Counted from the first letter of the stretch, positions 32,951-45,965 are shown. The stretch: 64,000 nucleotides of DNA from Epiperipatus broadwayi (GCA_028023455.1 JAQFVV010006215.1:4325230-4389229), one strand, 5' to 3'. The notes: generated by a model not told the origin, from the letters alone. Translations and numbers: made by a program.

Positions 32951-33233
32951 TAATACATTAAAAATCAGCCTTCTCAAGCTATTGTGCATGCGCTTTTTAC
33001 GAGTGTTAATAATAAATGAATACTTTCATTCCCAACACAAGATATAGTATTTATGAAAGAATAAAATGAATCCACTTATTCTTTCCACCCCAATTGCTTA
33101 TATATGGGCAAATCTTAAGTACTGGATATGAAAACATGAGGATAGCGTTGGGAATGAAAGTATTCATTAATTATTAACACTCGTAAAAAGCACATGCATA
33201 ATAGCTTGAGAAGGCTGATTTTTAATGTATTAC
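32951..33233. repeat. Foldback element FB3
   Basis: Arms of about 85 bp (32951-33035 and 33148-33233) are reverse complements with few mismatches. The interior includes GAATCCACTTATTCTTTCC and GGGCAAATCTTAAG. A diverged relative lies at 55026-55175. Non-coding, MITE-like; begins right after the F2 array. Confidence 0.75.
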
Positions 33234-35104
33234 AATTTATAAAACATAGTGCTATAAAAATAAATGCTTATATATATATATATATTGTATAATCAAAGGT
33301 AAAATTTATAAATTATTGGTGGTAGTTCGTTATTACTTATCAAACTTTTAAGATAAATTATTTTAATATTTTAATTTTAGAGCCATATATTAACATTAAT
33401 GAGATCGTATTATTAATAAAAAGCACAATTGAGTATACCCAAGTTTTAATTTAGATTTTAGTAATCAGTCATAATAAATATTTATCTTTAACTCATCTTG
33501 CCATAGCCTTTATATAAAATACATGACTTAAAGTTAACAAATATTGCATTAAAACATTAAAGTAATCCCTATCTGATTTTAATGTAAAAACATTTTTTGA
33601 AAACAATAAGCAAGTTCTAACAACAAGAACAGAAGATCCAAATAGTAATCTGCATACAAATGTCAATTTAAAAGAGCAAATTTGCAATTGTTAAAATATT
33701 TATAAGATTGAAAAAAAAAAAATCTATTACCTACCAAGGGTAATCATTCCCTGGAGCATCACAATATCCTTCATCTTCAGCGCAAGAAGTTTCACCATTT
33801 GATTGTAGCAAGAAAAGACCTTGTAAAATCACCTAAATTTTAGAATTTAGAAATATATATAATATTTTTAATATTTTTTCCCATATATTTATATATTATA
33901 TATAGCTAAGTTTTTTTTTTTGTTTTTTTTTTTAAAAAAGTCAATTTTTGGAATATATAACTTAACTTTGAAAATTACATTTTTCTATAGTTTGTTAACA
34001 ACTGATTAGAAGACAATAACAGTTTTTAGATAATTAGTATGTTTTTACTGTTAATTTTGGTACTTACAGATAATCCTAGAACCCAAGGTTGGCAGCCATG
34101 TTTTTTTTTAATTATACATTTTCAGGGACATAATTATCCCCTAACACTAAAAAATATGTTTTACTTGTTAATATTAAAAAAGTATTAATAAATTGATTAT
34201 AAATTCCTGTTAACTATAAAAAATAGCAATAAATATATTTTTAAAGTGATCATTAACTTCAAATTCAGATGAAAAGGTATAAATTAATAAACATAAACTA
34301 ATTAATTTACTGAGCCAACTTTTGGCAAAACACTGCCAGAATTATAGTGCTGAATAAAGTTATGTAGTACACCTTTTCATCTGAACTCAAGAAGTCACAA
34401 GTGCTTTAGAATTACATATTTTCATGAAGAGAGTTAATATGTTGAGATCTACAATAAACGTATTATAAATTTCATTTACAAGATGTAATTAATTATTATT
34501 TTTATATCATAACATGTATAAATGCTAACAGGTTAATAACAATGTCTTTTTATATTTTATCATAGTTTAACTTCCAGTGTGTTTGCTTTTTTTTTTTGAG
34601 ATCATATTTTCCAAAATGGATTGACACATGCACAAGTAAGAAGGTACATTTGTGGCGATTTTACAGGCCATTAAGGATTTCAGAACTCTGACATGCATAA
34701 GACGAGTTAGTCACTTTTTGTTCTTAAAAAAATCCCTGTGAAAATTATATTTATTGCAGTTTGAATTATTAAATTTATTTTATTTAAAGTTTATTATAGT
34801 ACTTTTGTGTTATTTGGTTTGAATGAAATTTATAATACATTTACTCCTATTTTTTAAAGTTAACAGAAATTTGTAATCGATTTATTGATATTTTTTAATA
34901 TTAAAAAATAAAACATATTCTTTAGGGTTGTGGGATAACTATGTCACTGAACATGTATAATTAAATAACATGACTGCCAACCTTTGACTCTGAGATTGTC
35001 TGTAAGTACCTTAATTTTTTTTATTAGAAATGTTTTGGAATCAGTACCACTGATTTACAACTGAATGTTATATATATAATATTTAAATATATGTATATTG
35101 TCAT
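33234..35104. other. AT-rich spacer
   Basis: Nothing coding. A ~55-bp stretch at 34316-34372 (GGCAAAACACTGCCAGAATT) has a diverged match at 57238-57290. Confidence 0.45.
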
Positions 35105-35325
35105 ACTAAACTGAATGTAATTATAAGGGATTTGAACTCAAACTTCTAAGCTCTCTACATCTATCCAATCATCTTATACAACTGATACACATGACCATCT
35201 ACATGTGAAAAAGTTAAACTATCTCCAATATATGTGTATTTCATGCTCAAACAGCAATCACCAGTTGATCCAGATCACCATCTCTCACATATATGTACAA
35301 TCAGTGCTCAGTTTATATTAAGATA
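35105..35325 (-). mobile_element. F5 copy, minus strand, with ribozyme relic
   Basis: Minus strand has all F5 parts. The ribozyme region (about 35218-35277) reads CTGGTGA instead of CTGATGA (A6 changed), with GAAA, inner CAA/TTG and a weakened stem II. The B box (GAGTTCAAATCCC) lies at about 35129-35141. Confidence 0.65.
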
Positions 35326-35465
35326 GCAAATCAATGAAATGGATGATTGAAGAGTTGGAGAGTGGAGAAGATTGAAGCTTATTTATTAAAGTTTAAAGAT
35401 TTGCTATCTTAATGTAAACTGAGTACTGATCATATATATGTGTGAGAGATGGTGATCTAGATTCT
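35326..35465 (+). mobile_element. F5 copy, plus strand, truncated at ribozyme
   Basis: GATGATTGAAGAGTTGGAGA through the TA/TG run to GAGATGGTGATCTAGATT, where it stops inside the 5' strand of stem I. Head-to-head partner of the preceding copy. Confidence 0.6.
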
Positions 35466-37184
35466 AACTAATCAAATGAATATTAGATAATAATACTATA
35501 GACAAGCACTGTGGTGAGTTACTGGCTAAGAATTTGAATGTGGACTATCAAATTTAAAATAGATGGCACTGAAGTAAAGTAAATAGAATACATTGCTACT
35601 CCAATGCATATGTCTGTTTCCAACACATCTATAAAAAGTTGTTCTTATCAAAATTTAAAGAATTTATGGCAACAATAACTGAATAAATTCATTTTTAGCA
35701 TTAATCTCAAGGGGGGTGGGGTCACCAAAACCCATTTTAAGTAAATTTTTTTGTAAAAAAAAAAAAAGTGCTTAATAAATTAATGACTTTAGATAAACAA
35801 ATTAATGGTTAGCCCCCATATCAGTACACAAATAAATTACCCACGTCTTTGTGACTATTAACATTTTTTGCTATAACTGGAAACTTCTTAGGTATCTAGG
35901 AAAGAAAATATACCAGCATCTCTCTATATGTTGATTGTGAGCAATGTAGAATGTTCAAATTAGAAAGTACAATTCAAAAATGAAAACCAATTGATTATAA
36001 CTATTTAGTAATATTAAGGATACTAATATTTAATCCAATATTGTATCATTTTCAATTTATTCTTTCTTTTCAACCAAATGTCAATCAGAGCATCCTGAAA
36101 AATAACTATGATTAAATCAATATAAGCAACGAAATTGTAATATATACTAAAAGAGGAAAATCATTAATACATAAAAGACTTCTTGAATTTTGACCTTTAA
36201 CAAACTTTATATTCCAAAGCAATTAATTAAACATTCTGAAAGAATTAAAAATGCAAAAAAAAAAAAAAAATTATTATTAATATTTTTTTACGTTTATCTC
36301 ACCTGTAGATGAAATTATTTTTCAGTAATAACATTGGAAGAAGTACATTTAACATCACAATGATAAATGTAAAAAATTCTCCAAATTTTCTCCATTTGGA
36401 ATCAATTTTTTTTTCTCCTAACACTTTTTGAAAATATTAGGTGCAAATTGATATCCATCTTATGCAACTTGAAATATCAGAAAAGTAAGCCATAAGATAA
36501 AAATTTAAAAATCATCTTTATTTTTTTAAAAAAAATTCATATAGCATATATAACAAATATAACATTTATTTCTTGTGTAATATAATTAGCTAACAATGAA
36601 ATATTGAAATGACTAAAAAAATTGAAGAAATAGTAGATTAATGCAAACTATAACAACTTACTAATCAATAAAAATTTTAATAGTTATATTGATAGAGTGA
36701 AATAGTGTTGTATTAAGCATTATATTCAATTAAAAATTATAACTTGAACACCAGATGAAATGCAAAAGTATAAATATACTAACACTTATATTCTAATAGA
36801 AGCTCAACTAAGTATCTGTAACATATTTTTTTAAGTATAAATTGCTAGTTTATTTCATCTAGATTACTTTTGTAAATAAAACTCAAATTTTATTATTTGA
36901 AATCTTTATATTAAGCCATCTTTGAAATAACTTACTCCAAATATGAAATATTGCTGCATATTCTATAGCTAAAGTATATTACTTCTAATTATAATAGCGA
37001 GAGCATTAATTTCTATAGTAATATTCCATCATGTCTTCAAAGTAAAAATTTTAAAATAATCAGTTCTATATAAGCATTTGTTATTATGATATTTTTTTTA
37101 AAATTCTAAAACATGATATTTAATTTATTTAATCTTACTCCAATATTCTCAGCTCAGTAAAGTAATAAATAATATCACTGTTTG
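35466..37184. other. AT-rich spacer
   Basis: Nothing recognised beyond A-runs near 35757 and 36256. Confidence 0.45.
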
Positions 37185-37378
37185 GTCAGTTGAATTGATC
37201 CCGGTGCTCAACTTGGCGCATGAGTGCTTAACAGAATAGAGAAGAATATCGGAAAAACTTAGGGCAGGGAATGGAAAGGAAAGATAAAGTGTCTAACAGG
37301 TTTCTCTGGGCACGGTAGCTGAGAGATTCCTGATTCCGGTAAAGGAGAAATCACAGTGCATCTCATCTCACCATCCAG
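37185..37378 (+). pseudogene. LINE-D C-terminal tail fragment
   Basis: Plus-strand reading EEYRKNLGQGMERKDKVSNR then FLWARWLRDS before a stop. It matches the LINE-D tail at 9141-9250 (EECGKNLEWGMER) at both DNA and protein level, including the GATTCCTGATTCC.GTAAAGGAGAA segment after the stop. Less AT-rich than the flanks, so it appears younger. Confidence 0.6.
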
Positions 37379-38130
37379 CATGATTATTTATTAATTTTAT
37401 TCTCAAAAAAAATCTGAGTTTCCAAATATGTTTTAACAAATATTAAATTCTCATATATTTTCTTATGTATCAGGTAATATTAGCATGAATTATGACCAAG
37501 TTTTTTAGAATATTAATTAAAGCCAATTATGATAATCAATCTATTTTTTTATGCTGTTGCTTGATATAAGTTAAAACATATACTGAACAGTGAATATCAA
37601 ATATATGTAAAACAATATGTCTGTTTATATATAATATACTAAACCAAAATTACCTATATCTGATACATTATTTGCAAATGTAAACTTTTAAATGTAATTG
37701 TGAATAATTTGCAAAGTGTCACTTCAATGCACAAAAAGCAAACTAATATGATTTTTAATGGCTGCAAGTAGTATGTGATACTGCTAATAACTTCTAAATG
37801 CTTAATTTCATACTATATTTGTTTAATATTGAAAATTTTGGTATGCTACGAGGAAATGTAATATGGAAAATAACTATATGCAAAAATGCATACTAGATAC
37901 CTTAAAATCTGAATAAAGTTAGCAATTTTTGCCTAGTGCACTTTTGACTAAGTTATGCATATTTTGTATACATTTTTGCATATAGTTACTTTCCATATTA
38001 TATTTGTTTAACTTCAAAGATTGGCCTTATAAAGAATAAAGATATTTTGAATGCTATCAAAAATATATATTTCAAAATTAGCTATACATGGTGAAAATAA
38101 AAAAAAAGTATAATACTAAATTATGAAATA
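37379..38130. repeat. Spacer with small foldback (37852-38007)
   Basis: Arms of about 36 bp (37852-37889 and 37971-38007), containing ATATGCAAAAATG, are reverse complements. No other feature. Confidence 0.55.
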
Positions 38131-39180
38131 CACCTGGGTCTCATTTTATGTAGTAGATAGGTTCCACAGAAAACCTGCATTAAAAAAAATGCACAAAAAT
38201 AGACTTAATTTATCTTGAAAAATGGGGGATAGGGTCTGTAATTTTCAGAATTCGCATAAAAGCAAAGCAACAAGGAAAAATTATTTTAAAATTCGCATTA
38301 AAAAAACAAGGAAATAAAGTATGTCTAATAAAAAATATCAAATATTTAAAAAAAAATTGGTACAAGACAAACTTTGTTTACTTTTTTTATTAACTACAGT
38401 ATTTAATTTGACATTTTTTATTCGTATTTTTTGACGATATGCATTTTGTTTGTAAACTGGTAAGAAATCAGATTCGTCAATGTGATGTGATGTAGCTTCT
38501 CCTTGAATGAAGTCAAAAATCTCTCAGCAATTATGCCCAGAGCAACTTGTTAGCCACTTTATTCTTCATTCCCCACTCTAAGTTTTCCTATATTTTGCTC
38601 TATCCCATTTATACAACTAGTGCCAATTTCAGTCTTGTGCTGTGTTAATGGTTTTCTGTTAACAGCTGATTTTTACTACTGAAATAAATTTTAAATGTTC
38701 ACATTTTGCTTCTATATTAAAAAAATGAAATTGCAATCAAAACAAAAAGATTATACATTATCATTAGAAAGATTATTTTCAGTTTATAAAATCAATAAAA
38801 TCTTCATTATTTATTTTAAAAATCTACATTATTTATTTCTGTTATACCTAATAAAATACGTTTTAAAAGTTTAATTTTTTTGAATATTTATTGCGATATT
38901 TTTATATTTAAGTATAAATCTATTATCATTATTTACTCATTAGTATAAGTAGGTTATTTATTCTAAATACAGCTTCAGGCCATATTCACGTTAGCTGCTA
39001 ATATAATGTTATATTTTTGAAAAAAAAAAAAAGTATTTCAAGTCAAAATAAGTTATTAATAATTTAATATTTCTTGATATCTAATAAATATAGTGAAATA
39101 TGAAAAATATTAAGAAGAAACATGAATCACATAACTTCAAAATCGCATTAAAATAATCCACATAAAATAAGACCCAGGTG
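38131..39180. mobile_element. Tigger/pogo-like non-autonomous DNA transposon
   Basis: Left end CACCTGGGTCTCATTTTATG, right end reversed CACCTGGGTCTTATTTTATG, flanked by TA on each side (38129-38130 and 39181-39182). A TA duplication with this style of termini suggests Tc1/mariner-Tigger. The 1050-bp interior has no transposase frame. The left ~390 bp are shared with 63254 onward. A LINE-D piece (38515-38625) is inserted. Confidence 0.75.
38515..38625 (-). pseudogene. LINE-D tail fragment nested in Tigger-like element
   Basis: CTCTCAGCAATTATGCCCAG and the following CATTCCCCACTCTAAGTTTT match 9190-9260 (minus-strand LINE-D tail). The related copy at 63.65 kb diverges here, so this is an insertion. 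Confidence 0.55.
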
Positions 39181-39329
39181 TACTTCAATAATTATAGATA
39201 ACTAAAATATATTCACAGCTGGCAGTAATTGATAGTAGAAGAGATAATTTGTAGTTTTTCATTATTATTATTTTTTTCTCTTATAAAATTTTAGATTCTT
39301 ATATTTAGTTTGTTTTTCTCTTTTTATAT

Positions 39330-40640
39330 TTTTTAATAAGGTAATTTCATAAATTGATTGTATAAAATTAACACATGATTTTTATATACATCGCTTGCAT
39401 AGTTTGTCAGATTCAGACAAAACTTCCAATCTTCAAACTTTATATTATCATATCTCAACCATCTTGTGTTTGTTCTACTATTATTGGATATGGAATGACA
39501 AGAGCCAAACTTATTCATAATGTTTTGCCATTCACATAGTTTTCTATAATTAATTATACTCAGATAAAAATTCTTCACATTTAAGTCACATAAATACATG
39601 TTATTTGTAAATTTCTGATAAAAACATATTCCATGCAACAGTCATGCATGTCCTTCAGCCTTATAATTTCTTCTATAAGAATCAAGATTATTCCATTCAT
39701 TACCACCATATAAATAAAACTTGTCAAGATATCTAAAATTCCATTGATTGCTCATTTGTACTACTGATTTCAACTTTTTTACCTTAACACTTAAGCTCAT
39801 AACATCTTTCAACATCTCATATTTACATTTTTCAATAATATCAATTTCATTAGGTTTTGCATACTCACTAGTCCTAATTTTAAGTGAACATTTTTCAACT
39901 TGGTGTCTATTTCCTTAAAATGACTGGTGACTGTGCTAGTGACAAGATCCATTCTTTCATATATCTGGTGCCCTTTATCATCATTGGCTTGTTGGATTAC
40001 TTTTCTACAGTATTCTTTATTAAGCTAAAGAAGTTATTTCTTTTGAAGGTCGATAGCAACTTTAATTTCAGCTTTCATCTGAACATGTATCGTTTGCAAA
40101 GAGTTTTCCATCCCATACTTAAAACTTTGAAATTCATTCCTTAAGGTTTTATTATTCTCAGCAATTTGCTTCTGCAAATTTCAGTACTCCTTTCTAAATT
40201 CTTCAAACTTCACTAATACCTTTTGAGTTTCCTCTCTTGCTTCCTCATTAGATTCATCAAACTTTCTCCTCAGAGAAATAGCTTCAATACTCTTCTCTAA
40301 TAATTATCATTTCTTCTGTATATCCTTTTAATTTTTCTGCAAACTTGACCTCTAATTCCTTGGATATGTTGTTTATTTATGCCTTCTATTCAGTAGAACT
40401 AGCATCTATCTTGAAAGAAGTAATATTTCATTTTGGCATTTACTGCCTCCATCTCAGCAGAACTAGTGTCTATCTTCACATTTAATTCAGAATTTGTTGT
40501 TTTCAATTTAGCAGAGTTGGCCTTCAACTCATTTTCATGTCTTTCATCATATTCATCAGGTCTAGTAAACTAATGCTAGGCCCACCCAACATCTCATTAG
40601 TAATATCCATATGACTTACACTAAAGTTAGTATATTACAA
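39330..40640 (-). pseudogene. Unassigned coding fossil, possibly LINE ORF1
   Basis: Reading the minus strand from about 40605: MDITNEMLGGPSISLLDLMN, then MMKDMK and a run rich in K, E, N and S (KLKTTNSELNVKIDTSSAEM, ELEVKFAEKLKGYTEE) of coiled-coil type, broken by stops. A 101-codon open stretch (39333-39638) lies at the far end. A coiled-coil-rich, stop-ridden protein next to LINE debris suggests a retrotransposon ORF1, but no diagnostic motif is visible; an old host pseudogene is the alternative. Confidence 0.35.
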
Positions 40641-43600
40641 ATCTAGATATTGAAATAAATAAAAAATTCAATGCATACTTTGAACAATACTTCTCACACA
40701 CACCCTCCAATCTCCAAAAATAAATTATCATACAGAGCATGCATAAAATAGAGAACATAGACACCCCTATCTTTAAAAGAAAAGCTGTTTTGTACTTGTC
40801 CTTAAGATTAAGCTCTTTTCTTCAATAATATCATTTTTTTATTAATTTAAAACATTGTCCATGGTATTGACACATGTAAAAAAAAAATTATTTTATGAAC
40901 ATTTTAAATCACATGAACCACTTATCAGGTCACAAAAAATATAATAATACATTTGCACTCAAGCAATACTGATGTCTAAAATTTTTGATACTCAAGGTTA
41001 AAAGGTGTCAAACTGTGATAGTGATATATAATTAAAATAAGTTTAAGACATTCGCATAAACTATGTAAACTTATATTTAGGCAAGCCAAATGTATATAAT
41101 GATACAATTAATTTCCCTATATAGAAAATCTGATGATCACCTATTGATTTTGTAATTTAAACATTAATTCTAAATCTGCTGTATATTAACCCACTGTTAT
41201 CAGAATAACCTTAATATTGATAAAAAAAAAAATACTTCTACATTCTCTCAAAACATATGACTTTAATGTCAGTTAACTGTTCACTTTTTGGCCCCTTAAT
41301 TGGTCTGGCCAAAATGTAATGGTTTATAGGATAAAGGTGAGCACAGGACCAACTTATTCGATGAAGCTTTCTTAAGCCCTATAGATTTGGGATCCAAATT
41401 GTAATAGTAAATGGCATAAGCCCTAAAGATAATATGCAATGAGCTAGCTTTATGAAGCAACATCTTATAACTATATGAATCACATTCAAGATGAGTACGA
41501 AATAATAGGTTTAACTTTACACTCTCTTTCAACATTCCAAATAGTTTATTCTCAGGGATTCCAAAATAACTCATGAAACATGATTTATCTGCTAAATATA
41601 AAATAAAAACAGGGAATATTTTATTAAATCTACTTTATATTTTCCAACAACTAATTATAGATAATTAAAATAGCATGACTACATTTACTAATGTGAGACA
41701 ATATAGCTACTTACTGATGTCTGTGTAGGCAATTGTTAGCATTCAGATGTTCTCAGGGGAAATTATTAAGTTAACAATGTCCAATGGCACAATAACTCCG
41801 TCTACTGATAAGTGATTAAAAGGAAAATGAATCACAGTTACTTCAGTCAAGCAAGTGGTATATCTTTTATTTATGATGATTATTTACTTTCTTTTTCTTT
41901 CTTTTTTTTTTTGAATGACAATAATAATAGTAATAATAACACAACAAAGTTTAACATCTATTTCTTTATAAGTTTTTCATTTGATTTCAATGTCATTCAT
42001 ATTCCTAACATTAGTTAACCAGATCTATTGGGATACATTCATGTCTGCATGAAGACCACTTGATCTTTAAAATTAAATAAAATACAATAATATAATGAAA
42101 ATATTAATAATAGTATTCTATTGAAATCAGATAGTTTAGAATAATAGATACAATTTCAAGGACAAAGTCACATTAAACTTATGACTAAACATAAATCAGT
42201 ATTGATATTCTTCTTGCATAATACAAACCACAACCCACCCACCCTCTTTTTTTAAAAAATATAAGCATAGGCAATCTAAATTATGCTCCCTTTTGAAATG
42301 TTAAGTACAGATTTCTCAAGTTAATCCCTTACAAGGTTCTCAGTTATGGTTAAGAGATTAATATATTCAACAGCATTACTCTTAATTCTGAGAGTCTATT
42401 GATAGGTTATCATCAAAGTACAATGGTCCTAATATTTTTTAAAGCAAACTCTCATGAATGATAAAGGTTTTTGAGTTATACATGTATAACTATGCACATA
42501 TCACATAAAAAAAGTATTGATGGAATAATTCACCCCTTCAATTGTATCTTTAGATTAAGTAAACATATCTCACATTTAACTTATTCATCAAAAGAAATTA
42601 ATTGAACTACAATGATAATAGTAATACATCTATATATGCATATAAGTGATCTTCATAAGGCCAGATGTTAATAAATTAATGCTAAGCACTTATTAATACT
42701 ATATTTATACCAGATGTACATTATATGTTTTTGTTAAACAAGCAAAAGAAAAGAAAAATTACTAAATGATATCTAATGTAATATTGTTTATTAATAATCA
42801 ACTTAATTAATGCTCTTCCTTAACCATTTTCAATGCTTACTTATTTAAAAGCAAAGAAAAGAGAACAGATGATGATAAATGTAATTGGAAATAGAAAAAG
42901 GAAAACATAGAAAATAAAAAGATATATATTATTCTTTTAGTAATACAAACTTATTCTGAAACTCTGCATTTTTATAAATGAAATTTAGTTCAGAATTCTA
43001 TTTCAGAGTTGATAACTTTTATAAAACTGTTTCACTTTTTTTTTCTTTTCCTAAAATTAATTTTACAATTAGTTAACAAACTCTCTTTTTTATTATTTGC
43101 TTTTGCATAGAAATATTTGTTTAAGATGAAATGTGAAGAAGTTCACATGCACACCACTTGAACAAAACTTAACCCTTTATTTACTGAGCGTTTAGAATTA
43201 AAAGTGCTGTTAATTATTATTGTCATATTTGATATTTATATTTAATGATTAAAGCTAGTTACACATGACTACAATATATATATATATATTTTAATGGTCA
43301 AAAGAGAAAGCTGAATTTAAAATCAAATAAGTATGCCACACATTGGGAAAGTTATTATTATGTAATGGTATATTCTATCAAGGCTATTTTTATTTAAATA
43401 AGTTATACAATGCAAACAAATATACATGTGCAACATGATCAAACAAAAATCTATAAAACAGTATTTATGAAATAAAACATGAGAAAGAGATTTAAAATTT
43501 ATTTATTTCTTCTTTATCTAGACTTACAAATATTTTTAATTCTTGAGCAAACCATGCTAGGTACTTCTACCTATTAAATGTAAGTCTTATAATAGCAAAC

Positions 43601-43930
43601 ACACAAGAAATATAGATCCTAAGGTTGAATCCTAATTGTTATTTTACCAAAATTAATAGTCAGTATATTATTGAATAATTGACCTCAGTAAATTAGATGA
43701 ACTGAAATGAAAAACCAGTGATAAGAAAACATCAAATTTATTTACAAAATAAATAACAATTTGTGTCAATTGTTGATAAAAAATGCAAGATTAAAGAATC
43801 ATATCTTATACAAAATTCATCTTGTGCTATGAATTCAAAATTAACCAGCTTTCCGATTAGTTGTTCCTGGCCAATACAATGAAATGTTAAATTCATCACC
43901 TAGGAGAAAATAGAATTTTTTTTTTTTTAA
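40641..43930. other. Long AT-rich spacer
   Basis: No repeat shared elsewhere in the window. A 92-codon minus-strand frame at 41296-41574 sits in slightly less AT-rich DNA but shows no motif I know and no splice context, so it is not called as a gene. Confidence 0.45.
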
Positions 43931-43972
43931 CACTGCCTTGATAAGGACTCGTAAGAGTTGAAAGCGCTTGGA
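43931..43972 (+). ncRNA. Hammerhead-like relic
   Basis: TTGATAA (CTGATGA with two changes), a stem ACTC-GTAA-GAGT closed by a GNRA-type loop, then GAAA, GCGC and UU at the cleavage position. Stem I is reduced to CC/GG. The layout matches minimal hammerheads of Penelope-like elements but is decayed. Confidence 0.3.
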
Positions 43973-44097
43973 AATATTATTTATTATTTTATTTATATTA
44001 AAGAAACTCTGTATTAACAATTGACATGAATTGTTATTTTATTTTATATTTATATTATATACAGAAGTATTATTTATTTTTTATAAATTTATTTACA

Positions 44098-44288
44098 TAA
44101 ATATAATTAATATTTAAATATAGATATACTTTATATTCCTGGAGTTTAGATGTAATTATAGAGGATTTGAACACAGACTTTCAAACTCCTTTCAGCTATC
44201 TAGTCTATCTCATACAACAGATTGTATAGGTGAAGGGAGCTTAAAAGTCAGAGTTCAAATCCACTACAATTATAAATATAATTAATAT
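44098..44288. mobile_element. F5 3' ends as a foldback, 16-bp direct repeat flanks
   Basis: Minus-strand F5 3' end (about 44138-44205) and plus-strand F5 3' end (about 44215-44272), both with B boxes (GATTTGAAC and GTTCAAATC), form a hairpin. TAAATATAATTAATAT flanks at 44098-44113 and 44273-44288; low complexity makes this direct repeat less certain as a target duplication. Confidence 0.6.
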
Positions 44289-44904
44289 AAAAAAGAAATA
44301 TTAAATAATAAAACTAAATAAAGACATAGATAAATAACTCAATATCTGATATATGCACAGTTCATAATTTGATTAATGCATCTTTTTCATTAATTAAAAA
44401 AAAAAAAGGTTATTTAATTATTTTAAATAAATTGATGTGGACAAGAATAACTCGGGCTGTGACTTGTGTGTGATATATTACTTGTAGATATTTTTATTTA
44501 CAAAGTTGAGCAGAGATATTATTGTAAGCTTCAAAATATATATTTCTTTTTTTTTTAAAAAAAAAAATGTTTGCACTGCAAAATAAAACATTATCCCAAA
44601 TATCTGCACTTTTATATGATAATGCAAATAAATTATAAAAAATCAAATGTGTAAATGATTATTCTATGCATAATAAATTTTATAAAATTATAAATTTGTT
44701 TGTTAATTGAGATCATCTTCATATTATGATATCAGGTATAAATTAATGCCAAACTTTAAAGTTTTGATCACAAAAGTATGTCTAACCTATTTCTAATGTC
44801 ATATATATTTGATTCCATTTAAAAGTAAAATTACTCTTCAGTGATTCTTCAATATAATTAAAATATACATTAATGAATTATTTTTAATCAACAATTTGAT
44901 TCAC
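44289..44904. other. AT-rich spacer
   Basis: Nothing recognised. Confidence 0.45.
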
Positions 44905-45012
44905 TTATGCACAGAGGCAAAACTCTCCATACAGTAGCGAGCCGCTCAGTGCAAACCAGAGTAATCAATGGATGCAGGAAGATAAAAAAATGATGAATGT
45001 AATGTTTAGTGA
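44905..45012 (-). mobile_element. F1 end fragment
   Basis: AGGCAAAACTCTCCATACAG, the AGTAATCAATGGATGC segment and a decayed tail GAATGTAATGTTTAGTG. No ribozyme. Confidence 0.6.
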
Positions 45013-45547
45013 TTATATATTATCATAAATAACATTTATTTAATCTAGTATTTTCAATAAATGTAATAGTCAAAACATTTGTATCCTTTTAATGTTAAGT
45101 TCTTTATCATTCACATTTTTTTAATCTAATGATTTTTTTTTCATTCTTTGCCGGATTATAATATGTAAATTGTGCATCAAAAGTATTAAATGATAAGCTG
45201 AATTGAAATCCAAATTTTGATTGTTGTACTTGTATTGGTAGTGAGTAGTTGATAAAGAAAAAGGGATAATCAACCCCTTTTTTGTTGCTGTCCCTTAAAG
45301 ATAATGATATTATTAAACAAATAAAAATGTTTTATATCTCTTATAGAAAAAAATAGAATCCTATTGATTATTAATTTTTTATAGTTCTCTATTGCAAGTA
45401 AGGAAGTTTTATATCAGTAAGTTTCACATGTAAAAAAAAAAAATAGATTATTGTAAATGCCAGAAAAAATTACTTAACATATTATTTTTTTTACATGATA
45501 TTAAATTTTAAAATAATATTTAATTAACCAAATTATCTTTTATTGTT
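45013..45547. other. AT-rich spacer
   Basis: Nothing recognised. Confidence 0.45.
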
Positions 45548-45848
45548 TTGGCAGGATGGCTCAGTTGGTTAGAGCGTTACCTTAAATTTCAATAATCAAA
45601 AATCTAAGGACCCAGGTTCGAATCCCATGCTAGTACTGTCACTGGTCAGGCCAACAACACCTGAAGAAGAGGAGAGAAAAATACCTCTCAAAACATTGTG
45701 CATATACTAACCTGTTTGCTGTGATATTACTAACAGTTAGTGCATATACTAACTGGTTTGCTGTGATATTATTAACATTTGTTTGCTGTGATATTACTAA
45801 CAGTTGGTGCATATACTAACCTGTTTGCTGTGATATTACTAACAGTTG
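45548..45848 (+). mobile_element. SINE S2: tRNA-like head, hammerhead-like body, tandem tail
   Basis: GGCAGGATGGCTCAGTTGGT and TAGAGCGTTA form an A-box/D-arm, and CCAGGTTCGAATCCC (about 45613) a strong B box. The acceptor arms do not pair, so it is not a working tRNA. The body has CTGAAGA (45661-45667, fits CTGANGA), stem AGAGG/CCTCT and then CAAAAC where CGAAAC would complete a hammerhead. The tail is about three and a half copies of a ~42-bp unit (TGCATATACTAACCTG, TTTGCTGTGATATTACTAAC). Confidence 0.65.
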
Positions 45849-45965
45849 AATGCATTTGGAATATTTAACTAAAATTAAACTTTTCTAAAGACATTTAACA
45901 CACATATTAGATGATGGAAATAGTCCAATATAAAAATACAGCTAGAACACCATCATCACAAACCT
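45849..45965. repeat. FB2 single arm
   Basis: GAATATTTAACTAAAATTAA, TCTAAAGACATTTAACAC and ATTAGATGATGGAAAT match an arm of the foldback at 3645-3868. Confidence 0.55.

Noticed and set aside
41296-41574. 92-codon minus-strand open frame
   Set aside because: No motif, no splice context, no repeat match; length possible by chance in this much sequence.
45548-45635. Functional tRNA gene
   Set aside because: Strong A and B boxes but the acceptor and T-stem do not pair and a SINE body and tail follow.
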